A DNA stretch of 64,000 nucleotides from Variovorax boronicumulans (lineage in GTDB: Bacteria; Pseudomonadota; Gammaproteobacteria; Burkholderiales; Burkholderiaceae_C): contig NZ_JAAAFX010000004.1 in assembly GCF_019352895.1 (NCBI RefSeq), positions 1,848,245 through 1,912,244 on the forward strand. The letters are read 5' to 3'. The notes below the pieces were generated by a model. It ran no database searches. It saw only the letters and a list, made by a program, of their open reading frames with translations, and was not told the DNA's origin. Each line of letters opens with the position of its first letter. The first letter of the stretch is position 1. Both the position numbers and the translations under genes were made by a program. This document shows positions 1 through 8,224 of this stretch, one piece after another.

Positions 1-1
1 A

Positions 2-169
2 GTGAAGGTGGCGCTCAAGGACCCGGACTTCATCAAGAAGGAAGAGGGCCTGGGTGCGGTGGTGGTGACGGACAAGCGCGTGGAACCGGCCGAGCACAAG
101 AAGTTCGTGCAGGCGGAAGTCGCGCGCTTCGGCCCGGTGATCAAGGCTGCAGGCGTGTACGCGGATTGA
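2..169 (+). CDS. C-terminal end of a Bug/TctC-type tripartite tricarboxylate transporter binding protein (partial)
   Basis: The frame is open from the window edge and gives the last 55 residues of a protein that ends in FGPVIKAAGVYAD before a TGA stop. This tail, with the preceding KKFVQAEVARF, is typical of the periplasmic Bug (TctC) family, which binds small carboxylates for tripartite tricarboxylate transporters. The start, signal peptide and ligand pocket lie outside the window, so the ligand cannot be judged. Family assignment rests on the C-terminal pattern only. It lies 123 bases before the sensor kinase gene and could be functionally linked to it. Confidence 0.75.
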   Translation: MKVALKDPDFIKKEEGLGAVVVTDKRVEPAEHKKFVQAEVARFGPVIKAAGVYAD

Positions 170-292
170 GGCGGGCATGCCCGGGACTGCGGTTGGTGGC
201 GAGGGTAAGTCCGTGGCGCCGCGCGCCGGTGCGGTGACTAGGATCGACTCCCTTCGCCGCCGTCGCGCGGACCCTCGCTCCACGCTGCTCCC

Positions 293-2320
293 GTGTCACT
301 GCTCCTGTCCGTCGGCCGTGCCGTGCTGAACATCTCCGTGCCCCGCCGGCCCGGCTTCGCGGGCGCGCCCGACGGTTTGCTGGCCGGCCTACAGGCCGAC
401 ACCCCTGGTGCGTCCGAACGCCGGGGTGCGGTGCACCGATGGCGCTGGATCGCCATCGGCGCCTGGCTCTGCCTGATCGCCTCGGGGGGCATGCTGGCCT
501 ATACGCTCGGCGAGCGCGCCGGCATCCATTCGCTGCAGCAGGGCACGACGCATCGGCTCGACATCTACTCGGCGAGCCTGCGCAGCGAACTCAACCGCTA
601 CGAGTACCTGCCGCAGGTGCTGTCGCTGAGTCCGGACGTGCTGGACTTGCTGCGCAAGCCCTCCGACAGGAACCTGCAGCTCGACGCCAACGTCTACCTC
701 GAAACGGTCAATGCGCACGCGCTGGCCTCGGCCATCTACGTGATGGACGCGCAGGGCCTCACGCTGGCCGCCAGCAACTGGAACCAGCGTGGCAGCTTCG
801 TCGACATCAACTTTTCCTACCGGCCCTATTTCCAGGATGCTCTGCGCGGGCAGCCCGGGCGCTTCTACGGCATCGGAACGGTGAGTCGCGAGCCCGGCTA
901 CTACTTTTCCTTCGGCATTCCGGGCGAGGGTGACATGCTCGGCGTCGCCACCGTCAAGGTCAGCCTCGACAAGCTCGACGAGGCCTGGTCGCACTCCACC
1001 GAGAAGGTGCTGGCGGTCGATGGCAACGGCGTGGTCTTCCTGTCGTCCGATTCGGCCTGGAAATTCCGCGCGCTGCGCCCACTGTCCAGCGAGACGCTGA
1101 TTGAGCTCGCGAAGACACGCCAGTACGCAGAGGCCGGCGAGCTGACGCCGATCGAGATGCGCGAGAAGAAGCGGCTCTCGGGCGGCGACAGCACGGTGGT
1201 GCAGCTGAGTGCGAACGAAGCCCGCCGCCAGACCGGCGGCGAACCCTTCGGCCCCGACTACCTGCTCGACAGCCGTCCCGTGGACGGCACCGACTGGAAG
1301 CTCATCATGCTGTCGGACATGAAGCCCGCGCATGCGCTGGCCCGCACCAGCGCGCTCGCGACCATGTTCGCGCTGGTCTTCCTCACCCTGCTGGTGCTGT
1401 TCTTCCAGCAGCGCCGGCGCATCGTCCACCAGCGGCTGGCGGCGCGCGAGGCGCTGCAGCAGGCCTACGACGAACTCGAGCACATGGTGGGGCTGCGTAC
1501 CGAGGCGCTCAGCGCGGCCAACCATCACCTGCAGAGCGAGATCACCGAACGCAAGCGCGCTGAGGAGATACTGAAGACCACGCTCGACGACCTGGTGCAG
1601 ACCGGCAAGATGGCCGTGCTGGGCCAGATGTCCGCAGGCATCACGCACGAGCTCAACCAGCCGCTGGCCGCCTTGCGCACGCTGTCGGCCAATGCGATGG
1701 TGTATCTGGAGCGCGGGCAGGGCGCTCAGGTCGACTTCAATCTGCGCACCATCTGCCAGCTTACTGACCGGATGGGCCAGATCACGGCGCAGCTCAAGAA
1801 GTTCGCGCGCCGTTCGGCCGTGGAACTGCAGCCGGTGGTCCTGGGCGACGTGATCGCCGACGCGCTGTTCCTGCTGAACCAGCGCATCCGCCACGACCAG
1901 ATCCGGATCGAGCAGGCCATCGAGCCGGGCCTGCTGGCGCTGTGCGAGGGCAACCGGCTCGAGCAAGTGGTGGTCAACCTGCTGACCAATGCCTTCGACG
2001 CGACCCTGACCGCGACCGACGGCGCCCCGGCGATCCCGCGCCGAGTGCGCATCGTGGCACGCAGCGGCCCCGAGGGTGCGCGGCTGGAGATGCACGACAA
2101 CGGCACGGGCATCGCGCCCGAGATCATGCCGCGCCTGTTCGAGCCCTTTTTCACCACCAAGGAGCAGGGCGTCGGCCTGGGCCTGGGCCTCGCCATATCG
2201 GCTGGCATCGTGCGCGACTTCGGCGGCCTGTTGCGCGCCGGCCAAAGCGAGCTCGGCGGTGCGGTCTTCATCGTCATCTTGCGCAACGGACAGCGCGCGG
2301 AAACCCCCTCTCATGCCTGA
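293..2320 (+). CDS. dctB: DctB-like C4-dicarboxylate sensor histidine kinase
   Basis: Inner-membrane sensor kinase of 675 residues. A first membrane helix spans about residues 52-72. A periplasmic double-PAS-like sensor of about 270 residues follows, with the DctB-type stretch FVDINFSYRPYFQDAL. A second helix spans about 347-375, then comes a cytoplasmic linker. The H-box THELNQPLAALRT carries the phospho-acceptor His452. The N-box NRLEQVVVNLLTNAFD and glycine boxes DNGTGI and GLGLGLAIS make up the ATPase domain. The family phosphorylates DctD in response to succinate, malate or related acids. The GTG start has no clear ribosome binding site and gives an unusual 46-residue leader. A GTG near 431, just before the first helix, is a reasonable alternative. 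It overlaps the response regulator gene by 8 bases. Confidence 0.88.
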   Translation: MSLLLSVGRAVLNISVPRRPGFAGAPDGLLAGLQADTPGASERRGAVHRWRWIAIGAWLCLIASGGMLAYTLGERAGIHSLQQGTTHRLDIYSASLRSELNRYEYLPQVLSLSPDVLDLLRKPSDRNLQLDANVYLETVNAHALASAIYVMDAQGLTLAASNWNQRGSFVDINFSYRPYFQDALRGQPGRFYGIGTVSREPGYYFSFGIPGEGDMLGVATVKVSLDKLDEAWSHSTEKVLAVDGNGVVFLSSDSAWKFRALRPLSSETLIELAKTRQYAEAGELTPIEMREKKRLSGGDSTVVQLSANEARRQTGGEPFGPDYLLDSRPVDGTDWKLIMLSDMKPAHALARTSALATMFALVFLTLLVLFFQQRRRIVHQRLAAREALQQAYDELEHMVGLRTEALSAANHHLQSEITERKRAEEILKTTLDDLVQTGKMAVLGQMSAGITHELNQPLAALRTLSANAMVYLERGQGAQVDFNLRTICQLTDRMGQITAQLKKFARRSAVELQPVVLGDVIADALFLLNQRIRHDQIRIEQAIEPGLLALCEGNRLEQVVVNLLTNAFDATLTATDGAPAIPRRVRIVARSGPEGARLEMHDNGTGIAPEIMPRLFEPFFTTKEQGVGLGLGLAISAGIVRDFGGLLRAGQSELGGAVFIVILRNGQRAETPSHA

Positions 2321-3686
2321 ACAACTCGAAGTGCTGTTTGTCGAAGACGATCCATCGGTGCGCTTGGGCAGCACGCAGGCGCTGGAGCTCGCCGGGCTGC
2401 GCGTGTCGGGCTTCGTCTCGGCCGAGCAGGTGCGGCCGCACGTGGTGCCGGGCTTCGCCGGCGTGCTGGTCACCGACGTCAAGCTGCCGGGCGCCGACGG
2501 GTTGGCCTTGCTGGCCCATGCGCTGGAGGTCGACCCGACGCTGCCGGTGATCCTGGTGACCGGGCATGGCGACATCACGATGGCGGTACAGGCGATGCGC
2601 CTGGGCGCCTACGATTTCATCGAGAAGCCCTTCTCGCCGGAGCAACTCACCGAGGTGGTGGTGCGTGCGCTCGAGAAGCGGGCGCTGAGCCTCGAGGTGG
2701 AGCGGCTGCGCCGCAAGCTCGAGGGCTACGAGGCGATCGAGGCCAAGCTGATCGGGCGTTCGTCGGCGATGCAGCGCCTGCGCCGCATGGTGCTCGACCT
2801 GGCCGGCACCGATGCCGACGTGCTGATCCTGGGCGAAACCGGCACCGGCAAGGAGCTGGTCGCGCGCTGCCTGCACGACTATGGACGCCGCCGCGCCGGA
2901 CACTTCGCCGCCATCAACTGCGGGGGCATGCCCGAGGCCCTGTTCGAGAGCGAGATGTTCGGCCACGAGGCGGGCGCCTTCACCGGGGCCTCGAAGCGGC
3001 GCATTGGCAAGGTCGAGCATGCGCGCGCGGGCACGCTGTTCCTCGACGAAATCGAGACCATGCCGATGAGCCTGCAGGTCAAGATGCTGCGCATGCTGCA
3101 GGAGCGCAAGTTCGAGCGCCTGGGCTCGAACGAGCTATTGCCCATGGATTCGCGCGTGATCGCCGCGACCAAGGCCGACCTGCTCGAGGCCGCGGGCGAG
3201 CAGAAATTCCGGGCCGACCTCTACTACCGCCTGAGCGTGGTGGTGCTGACACTTCCGCCCCTGCGCGAACGGCGCGAGGACATCCCGTTGCTGTTCACCC
3301 ATTTTGCGATGCAGGCCGCGTTGCGCTACGAGCGCGAGCTGCCGAACGTGTCGCCGCGCCATCTTCAGGCCCTGATGACGCACGCCTGGCCCGGCAACGT
3401 GCGCGAGCTGTGCAACATGGCCGACCGCTTCGTGCTCGGGCTGTGGGACGGGGCGCCCGGCTTCAGCAGCGAGGCGCAGGGCACGCGGTCGCTGGACGAG
3501 CAGATGGTGCATTTCGAGCGCTACCTGATCCAGGAAGCCTTGGAGGCCTGCGGCGGCAGCGCGACTGCGGCGGCCGAGCGGCTGGGCGTGCCGCGCAAGA
3601 CGCTCTACGACAAGATGCGTCGCCTCGGGCCGCTCGAGGCCGCAGCCGGCGACGCAGCCTCGCGCCGCGCGCTACGCAGCGCCTGA
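2313..3686 (+). CDS. dctD: DctD-like sigma54-dependent response regulator
   Basis: NtrC-family regulator of 457 residues, partner of the overlapping kinase. The receiver domain (about 1-120) has acidic residues EDD at 11-13 and the phosphorylation site Asp55 in TDVKLPG. The AAA+ domain has Walker A GETGTGKE near 174-181 and an intact GAFTGA loop near 221-226, which is needed to contact sigma54. A Fis-type helix-turn-helix lies at the C-terminus (SATAAAERLGVPRKTLYDKM). The ATG at 2313 is preferred because the receiver fold begins a few residues later and the 8-base overlap implies translational coupling. Targets are probably dicarboxylate uptake genes, none of which lie inside the window apart from the partial binding protein upstream. 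Confidence 0.9.
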   Translation: MPEQLEVLFVEDDPSVRLGSTQALELAGLRVSGFVSAEQVRPHVVPGFAGVLVTDVKLPGADGLALLAHALEVDPTLPVILVTGHGDITMAVQAMRLGAYDFIEKPFSPEQLTEVVVRALEKRALSLEVERLRRKLEGYEAIEAKLIGRSSAMQRLRRMVLDLAGTDADVLILGETGTGKELVARCLHDYGRRRAGHFAAINCGGMPEALFESEMFGHEAGAFTGASKRRIGKVEHARAGTLFLDEIETMPMSLQVKMLRMLQERKFERLGSNELLPMDSRVIAATKADLLEAAGEQKFRADLYYRLSVVVLTLPPLRERREDIPLLFTHFAMQAALRYERELPNVSPRHLQALMTHAWPGNVRELCNMADRFVLGLWDGAPGFSSEAQGTRSLDEQMVHFERYLIQEALEACGGSATAAAERLGVPRKTLYDKMRRLGPLEAAAGDAASRRALRSA

Positions 3687-3739
3687 GTCCGCGGACGCCG
3701 GATGGCGGGCATCGTCCTACGCCGCCGTCGCCGCGAAAC

Positions 3740-3779
3740 TGACACCATGGGCTTTTGCATCGCGGCCAGCATGGTGTCA
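3740..3779. repeat. Perfect 10-bp inverted repeat in front of the 115-residue secreted protein gene
   Basis: TGACACCATG at 3740-3749 and its exact reverse complement CATGGTGTCA at 3770-3779 are separated by 20 bases. The right arm ends on the A of the start codon at 3779. It could be a two-turn protein binding site or, in RNA, a hairpin that hides the start codon. Confidence 0.6.
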
Positions 3780-4126
3780 TGAACAGATCCTTCTCTCTTT
3801 GCCTTTTCCTGGGTGCCTGCGCATTCGGGGCCGGCGCCGGCGCCGAAGAGGTCAAGGTACCCATCGACAGCAACGACAAGCGCATCGTCTACGTCACGCC
3901 CAACGTGGTGTCGACTGAAAACACCGTGGTTACCAACGGTGCCACGGTCGGCGTGCAGAAGCCCGACGGCAGCACGGCCTATGGCGGCATGAACACCGCG
4001 GGCGAGCGGCCCACCTATTCGGTGGGCGCGAGCACGGGCGGCGACGTGTCCTTCTCCGCGGGCGTGCAGTCCGACGGGCGCAAGGAAAGCGCCGCGGTCA
4101 AGGCGGGCGTGACGATCAAGTACTGA
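3779..4126 (+). CDS. Small secreted protein of unknown function
   Basis: 115 residues. The N-terminus MNRSFSLCLFLGACAFGAGAGAEE is a plausible Sec signal peptide, cleaved near residue 22. The mature part is rich in Val, Thr, Gly and Ser, is weakly amphipathic, and ends in AVKAGVTIKY, a beta-strand-like finish that might suit a small outer-membrane or periplasmic protein. I recognise no family. An in-frame ATG 24 bases upstream exists, but the signal peptide argues for this start. A perfect inverted repeat covers the region just upstream. It follows dctD by 92 bases and could be regulated separately. Confidence 0.65.
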   Translation: MNRSFSLCLFLGACAFGAGAGAEEVKVPIDSNDKRIVYVTPNVVSTENTVVTNGATVGVQKPDGSTAYGGMNTAGERPTYSVGASTGGDVSFSAGVQSDGRKESAAVKAGVTIKY

Positions 4127-4144
4127 TCGCCTGCTGCCGCATCC

Positions 4145-5503
4145 TCAGGCCGGCACGCCCGATGTCGGCCTGCGCATGGCTTCCACGCGGCGGCGTACCG
4201 TCGCGATGTTGCGCCGCAGGGCATAGAGCTCGTCTGCATAGGACAGCGGTACCGCCACCTTGTTGACGCGGTCGTCGAGGTCGTCGAGCTCCTTGAGCAG
4301 CTTGTCCTTCGCATCGGTGCCGCCTTCGAGCCGGCTCTCGACATCGCGCAGCCGCGCATACCAGCGGAACACCCGCGAGCGCACGCGGAACTGGTAGAGC
4401 GGCGGCACCACGCGCGACAGCGGCAGCATCAGCACCACCAGGCCGCCGAGCACCAGCCACATCCGTTCGACCAGGTTGCTGGCCCAGAAGGGCAGGTAGC
4501 GCTGCCAGAAGGGCGGCGTGCCGTTGATGGCGCGGTCGCCTTCGGGGCTGACCGGCAGTTCGCTGGTGCGCGTGTTGGGGAAGTCGCGTGCGCGGTTGAA
4601 CCAGCCGGCCTCGCCGTGCAGCGTCTGCGCGCTCTGCGCGAACAGCTGCTGCAGCGCCGGGTGGGTCTGCTCGCGCGACAGCAGCGAGGTGGTGGCGGCG
4701 AGCATCGACACGTCGGCGGGCGGCAGGTCCTTGGCGAGGTCCACCACGCCGCGCGGCAACGACACGGCCGACAGGAAGGCGAAGCGGCGCGAGTAGGCGT
4801 CGCTCTGGCCGAAGTCCATCAGCGCGATACCGGGGGTGCGCAGGAGGTGCTGCACCTGCGGCGATTGCGGTGCCGAGGCCAGCACGATCACGTCGAGCAG
4901 GCCGGCCTGCAACGCTTCGGAGGCCGACTTCTGCTCCAGGTGCGACAGCTGCATCTGCGCCGGGTCGAGGTGGTTGGCGCGGAACATCTTGTCCATGATC
5001 TCGGGCACGCCGCTGCCCAGCTTGTCGACGTTGACGCGCAGGCCGTGCAGTTGGGCCAGCGATGTCAGCGTGCCGGTCTTGCGGTCGATGCGCCGCGCGG
5101 TGTCGCTGCGGTAGAAGACCCACAGCGGTTCGTAGAACAGGCTGCCCAGCGAGCGCAGGCCGGCTTCCTCGTCGGCCACCACGTCGGCGCTGCCGCCGCG
5201 CACGAAGGCCACGTCGACGTCGCCGTTGCGCAGCATTTGCAGGTTGTCGGAGGAGCCGTCGCTGGGCCGAAGCTCGACCTGGATGCCGCTGGTGGCCAGC
5301 GCCTGTGCGTAGCGCTTGCCGAATTCGGCGTAGGCGCTGCCGGCCGGGCCGGTGGCCAGCGTCACGCGCTGGGGCGGCTGTGGCTGCAGCCACCAGTAGG
5401 CTGCGACCAGCATCGCGATGACCAGGAACACCACCGGCCCGGCCGAGGCGATCAGGTCGCGGATCGAGAGCAGGAAGAGCTTGAGGGGTTTGGGCATCGA
5501 CAT
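4145..5503 (-). CDS. TAXI-family TRAP-type solute-binding protein, membrane anchored at both ends
   Basis: 452 residues. A membrane helix lies near residues 15-39, followed by a TAXI-type ligand-binding domain that starts VTLATGPAGSAYAEFGKRYA and includes RNGDVDVAFVRGGSAD. A second hydrophobic helix lies near 355-380 (ERMWLVLGGLVVLMLPLSRV), and the C-terminal 70 residues are charged and coiled-coil-like. TAXI proteins are normally free periplasmic receptors of TRAP transporters; anchoring at both ends is a less common form. No TRAP membrane subunits are nearby. It lies 14 bases downstream of the P1 peptidase gene on the same strand, so the two are probably cotranscribed. Ligand unknown. Confidence 0.8.
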   Translation of the reverse strand: MSMPKPLKLFLLSIRDLIASAGPVVFLVIAMLVAAYWWLQPQPPQRVTLATGPAGSAYAEFGKRYAQALATSGIQVELRPSDGSSDNLQMLRNGDVDVAFVRGGSADVVADEEAGLRSLGSLFYEPLWVFYRSDTARRIDRKTGTLTSLAQLHGLRVNVDKLGSGVPEIMDKMFRANHLDPAQMQLSHLEQKSASEALQAGLLDVIVLASAPQSPQVQHLLRTPGIALMDFGQSDAYSRRFAFLSAVSLPRGVVDLAKDLPPADVSMLAATTSLLSREQTHPALQQLFAQSAQTLHGEAGWFNRARDFPNTRTSELPVSPEGDRAINGTPPFWQRYLPFWASNLVERMWLVLGGLVVLMLPLSRVVPPLYQFRVRSRVFRWYARLRDVESRLEGGTDAKDKLLKELDDLDDRVNKVAVPLSYADELYALRRNIATVRRRVEAMRRPTSGVPA

Positions 5504-5517
5504 GGCGGGTCTCGTGA

Positions 5518-6555
5518 TCAGCGGGGGGCGGGCGCCGCGCCGGCCAGTTCGGCCGCGCAGGGGAAGTGCTGGCCGTCGACGTCGAGCGAGCGCGCGGCCT
5601 GCACCGCGCGCAGCGTGGCGCGCGCCACCACTTCGGCGGCCATCGCGCTGAGCACCGTCATGCCGGGGGCATCGCCTTCGAGCGGCACGCGGCAGGTGGC
5701 GAGCGCGAACAGCGTGTCGCCGTCGCTCATGGTGTGGACCGGGTTGATGCTGCGCGCCAGCCCGTCGTGCGAGACCATGGCCAGGCGGTTGGCCTGTACC
5801 TTGGTCAGCACCGCGTCGGTGGCGATCACGCCGATGGTGGTGTTGGTGCCGGCCAGGAGCGGCCTGGGCGCCTCGCCGCGCATCAGCGCGCGCCGGATGT
5901 CGAGCAGCGCGCGGCCGTCGACCGTGCGCGCGCCGGCCACCACCTGTGCGGTGTCGGGGTCGATCACGTCGCCCAGCGCGTTGCAGGCGATCAGTGCGCC
6001 CACGGTGACGCCGCCGACCGTGACCGAGGCGCAGCCGATGCCGCCCTTCATCGCGCGGTCGACGCCGAACAGCTTGCCGACCAGCGCGCCGCTGCCCGCG
6101 CCCACGTTGCCTTCGGCCGGCGGCTGCGTCGACGCGGCCTCGCAGGCTGCATAGCCCGCGGCCGCGTCGGGGCGGATGCGCGCATCGCCCACGGGCAGGT
6201 CGAACAGCACGGCCGAGGGAATGATGGGCAGCGTGCCGAAGCGCACGTCCATGCCGACGCCGCGTTCCTCGAGCCAGCGCATCGCGCCGTCGGTGGCGGC
6301 CAGGCCCCAGGCGCTGCCGCCGGCCAGCATCACGCCATGCACCTGCTGCACCAGGTTGCCGGGCGAGAGCAGGTCGGTCTCGCGCGTGCCGGGCGCGGCG
6401 CCGCGCACGTCGACGCCACCGACCGCGCCCTCGCGCGTGAGGATGATGGTGCAGCCGGTGGGCCGGCGCGGGTCGCTGAAATGGCCGACTTCGATGCCGG
6501 CGACATCGGTGATCGACCCTGCAGAGGGAGGAAGAAGAGAAGAGGGTGCGGACAT
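5518..6555 (-). CDS. P1-family (DmpA/BapA-like) aminopeptidase
   Basis: 345-residue self-processing N-terminal-nucleophile hydrolase of MEROPS family P1. The N-terminus ITDVAGIEVGHFSD and the segments VMLAGGSAWGLAATDG and LPIIPSAVLFDL are family signatures. Cleavage is expected at Asn238 before Thr239/Thr240 in AGTNTTIGVIATDA, which exposes the nucleophile. Relatives release N-terminal residues from D- or beta-peptides and amides; substrate specificity cannot be read here. No signal peptide is evident, so it is likely cytoplasmic. Its start faces the divergent DadA-like gene across 38 bases, so the two must share a compact promoter region. Confidence 0.9.
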   Translation of the reverse strand: MSAPSSLLPPSAGSITDVAGIEVGHFSDPRRPTGCTIILTREGAVGGVDVRGAAPGTRETDLLSPGNLVQQVHGVMLAGGSAWGLAATDGAMRWLEERGVGMDVRFGTLPIIPSAVLFDLPVGDARIRPDAAAGYAACEAASTQPPAEGNVGAGSGALVGKLFGVDRAMKGGIGCASVTVGGVTVGALIACNALGDVIDPDTAQVVAGARTVDGRALLDIRRALMRGEAPRPLLAGTNTTIGVIATDAVLTKVQANRLAMVSHDGLARSINPVHTMSDGDTLFALATCRVPLEGDAPGMTVLSAMAAEVVARATLRAVQAARSLDVDGQHFPCAAELAGAAPAPR

Positions 6556-6593
6556 GGCGGCCGATTATGGGACTGTGCCTCTACGATAGGCCC

Positions 6594-7892
6594 ATGACAG
6601 TTGAAGCAAATGGTGTCGCCCAGCGCGGCGACGCAAGGCGCCACGTGGTGGTGATCGGCGCGGGCGCGGTGGGCAGTGCGACCGCGATCGAGGCCCTGCG
6701 CGCCGGGCTGCGCGTGACCGTGGTCGAGCCTGAGGTGCCTGGCAGCCCGCATGGTGCGAGCTACGGCAATGCGGGCTGGTTGTCTTCGCACTCGGTGGTG
6801 CCGCCCGCGTTGCCGGGTGCCTGGCGCAAGGTGCCGGGCTGGCTGGCCGATCCGCTGGGGCCGCTCGCGCTGCGCTGGCGCTACCTGCCGCGCGCGCTGC
6901 CCTGGCTGCTGCGCTACCTGGCCTCGGGCTGGACCGAGGCGCGCGTGCAGCGCACGGCCGAGGCGTTGCGCAGCCTGCTCGCGGATGCGCCCGCGCTGCA
7001 TGCGCAGCTCGCGGCCGAGGCCGGCGTGCCGCAGCTCATCGCGCAACGCGGCCTGCTGCATGCCTACCGTTCGCGTGACGAGTTCGAGGGCGATGCACTG
7101 GGCTGGCGCGTGCGCGCGCGGGTGGGCGTGCGCTGGGAGGAATGGTCGGCCGAGGAACTGCATCGCCGCGAACCGGACCTCGATGCGCGCTACACGCTGG
7201 GTGTCTTCGTGCCCGAGGCCGGCCATTGCCGCAACCCGGGCGCCTATGTGGCGGCGCTGGCGCAGCATGCGGCGGCCCAGGGCGCGCGCTGGGTGGCGTC
7301 GCGCGCCACGGGCTTCCGCATCGAAGCCGGCCGCCTGCGCGCGGTGCACACCGAGGGCGGCGACATCGCCTGCGATGCGGCCGTGATCTGCGCGGGCGCC
7401 TATTCGCGCCCGCTGGCCGCGGCCGCGGGCTCGCCGGTGCCGCTCGACACCGAGCGTGGCTACCACGTGGTGGTCGAAGGCGCGCGTGTCGGGCCGCGCA
7501 CGCCGGTGATGGTGGCCGACGGCAAGCTGATCGCGCACTGGATGGACGGCGGCCTGCGCGCCGCCGGGCAGGTCGAGATCGGCGGGCTCGATGCCGCGCC
7601 CGACTGGCGCCGCGCGGACATCCTGCTGCGCCACCTGCGCTCGATGTTCCCGGCCCTGGCCGAGGACGATGCAGCGACGGTCAGGCACTGGCTGGGCCGC
7701 CGCCCCAGCATGCCCGACGGTCTGCCCTGCATCGGCCCGTCGGCGGCCAGCAAGGATGTGGTGCTGGCCTTCGGCCATGGCCATGTGGGCCTGGGCGGCT
7801 CGGCCCGCACGGGCCGATGGGTGGCGCAACTGCTCACGGGCGTCGCGCCCGAGAATTCGCTCGCGCCCTTCGATCCGAAGCGCTTCGGCTGA
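6594..7892 (+). CDS. FAD-dependent D-amino acid dehydrogenase-like oxidoreductase
   Basis: 432 residues of the DAO/DadA family. The N-terminal Rossmann motif VVVIGAGAVGSATAIEALRAG binds FAD. The segments SYGNAGWLSSHSV and GRRPSMPDGLPCIGPS, and the C-terminal FGHGHVGLGGSARTGRWVAQLL, are characteristic of DadA-type dehydrogenases, which oxidise D-amino acids (or related secondary amines) and pass electrons to the respiratory chain. The ATG at 6594 is chosen over an upstream ATG at 6546 because that extension would overlap the divergent peptidase start and has no fold. Pairing with a P1 peptidase suggests use of D-amino acid-containing peptides; that link is inference. Confidence 0.85.
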   Translation: MTVEANGVAQRGDARRHVVVIGAGAVGSATAIEALRAGLRVTVVEPEVPGSPHGASYGNAGWLSSHSVVPPALPGAWRKVPGWLADPLGPLALRWRYLPRALPWLLRYLASGWTEARVQRTAEALRSLLADAPALHAQLAAEAGVPQLIAQRGLLHAYRSRDEFEGDALGWRVRARVGVRWEEWSAEELHRREPDLDARYTLGVFVPEAGHCRNPGAYVAALAQHAAAQGARWVASRATGFRIEAGRLRAVHTEGGDIACDAAVICAGAYSRPLAAAAGSPVPLDTERGYHVVVEGARVGPRTPVMVADGKLIAHWMDGGLRAAGQVEIGGLDAAPDWRRADILLRHLRSMFPALAEDDAATVRHWLGRRPSMPDGLPCIGPSAASKDVVLAFGHGHVGLGGSARTGRWVAQLLTGVAPENSLAPFDPKRFG

Positions 7893-7904
7893 GAACGCCT
7901 GCGT

Positions 7905-8204
7905 TCAGCGCAGCGGCTCGATCGACAGCACGGTGAGCGCGCCGTCGACCTTGTCGGCGGTGAAGCGCACCTTGTCGCCTTCCTTGAGCTGCGCCAGCAG
8001 CGCGGGGTCGCGCACGCGGAACACCATGGTCATCGGGCTCATCTCGATGTTCGGGATCTCCTGGTGCCGCAGCGTGATCTTCTGGGCCTGGGGATCGACC
8101 TTGCGCACCTCGCCCTCGACCGAGGGCAGGGCGCCTTGCGCGAAGACGTGGACCGTCACGGCGGCCAGCATGGCAGCCAGCGCTGCATTCCATTGCTTTT
8201 TCAT
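7905..8204 (-). CDS. CusF-like periplasmic copper-binding protein
   Basis: 99 residues with a signal peptide (cleavage near AFAQ-G, residue 23) and a CusF-type small OB barrel. The copper ligands align as His47, Met58 and Met60 (spacings of 11 and 2, as in CusF). The cation-pi tryptophan of E. coli CusF is replaced by Met55 in IEMSPMTM. The likely role is periplasmic Cu(I)/Ag(I) chaperoning. It is the last gene of a minus-strand copper set: TolC-like, multicopper oxidase, cupredoxin, DUF411, this gene. The start follows a weak purine-rich site. Confidence 0.85.
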   Translation of the reverse strand: MKKQWNAALAAMLAAVTVHVFAQGALPSVEGEVRKVDPQAQKITLRHQEIPNIEMSPMTMVFRVRDPALLAQLKEGDKVRFTADKVDGALTVLSIEPLR

Positions 8205-8224
8205 GGGTGTTCCTTGGGGTGGTT

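Noticed and set aside
389..2578. Long open frame of 729 codons opposite dctB/dctD
   Set aside because: It is antisense to two genes with clear motifs and its product is a mix of Ala, Arg, His and Gln without domains, as expected of shadow frames in GC-rich DNA.
3737..3765. Possible sigma54 promoter (TGACAC...TTGCA) after dctD
   Set aside because: The -24-like and -12-like parts are separated by the wrong distance (16 instead of 12 bases between the key dinucleotides), and the TGACAC belongs to the inverted repeat instead.
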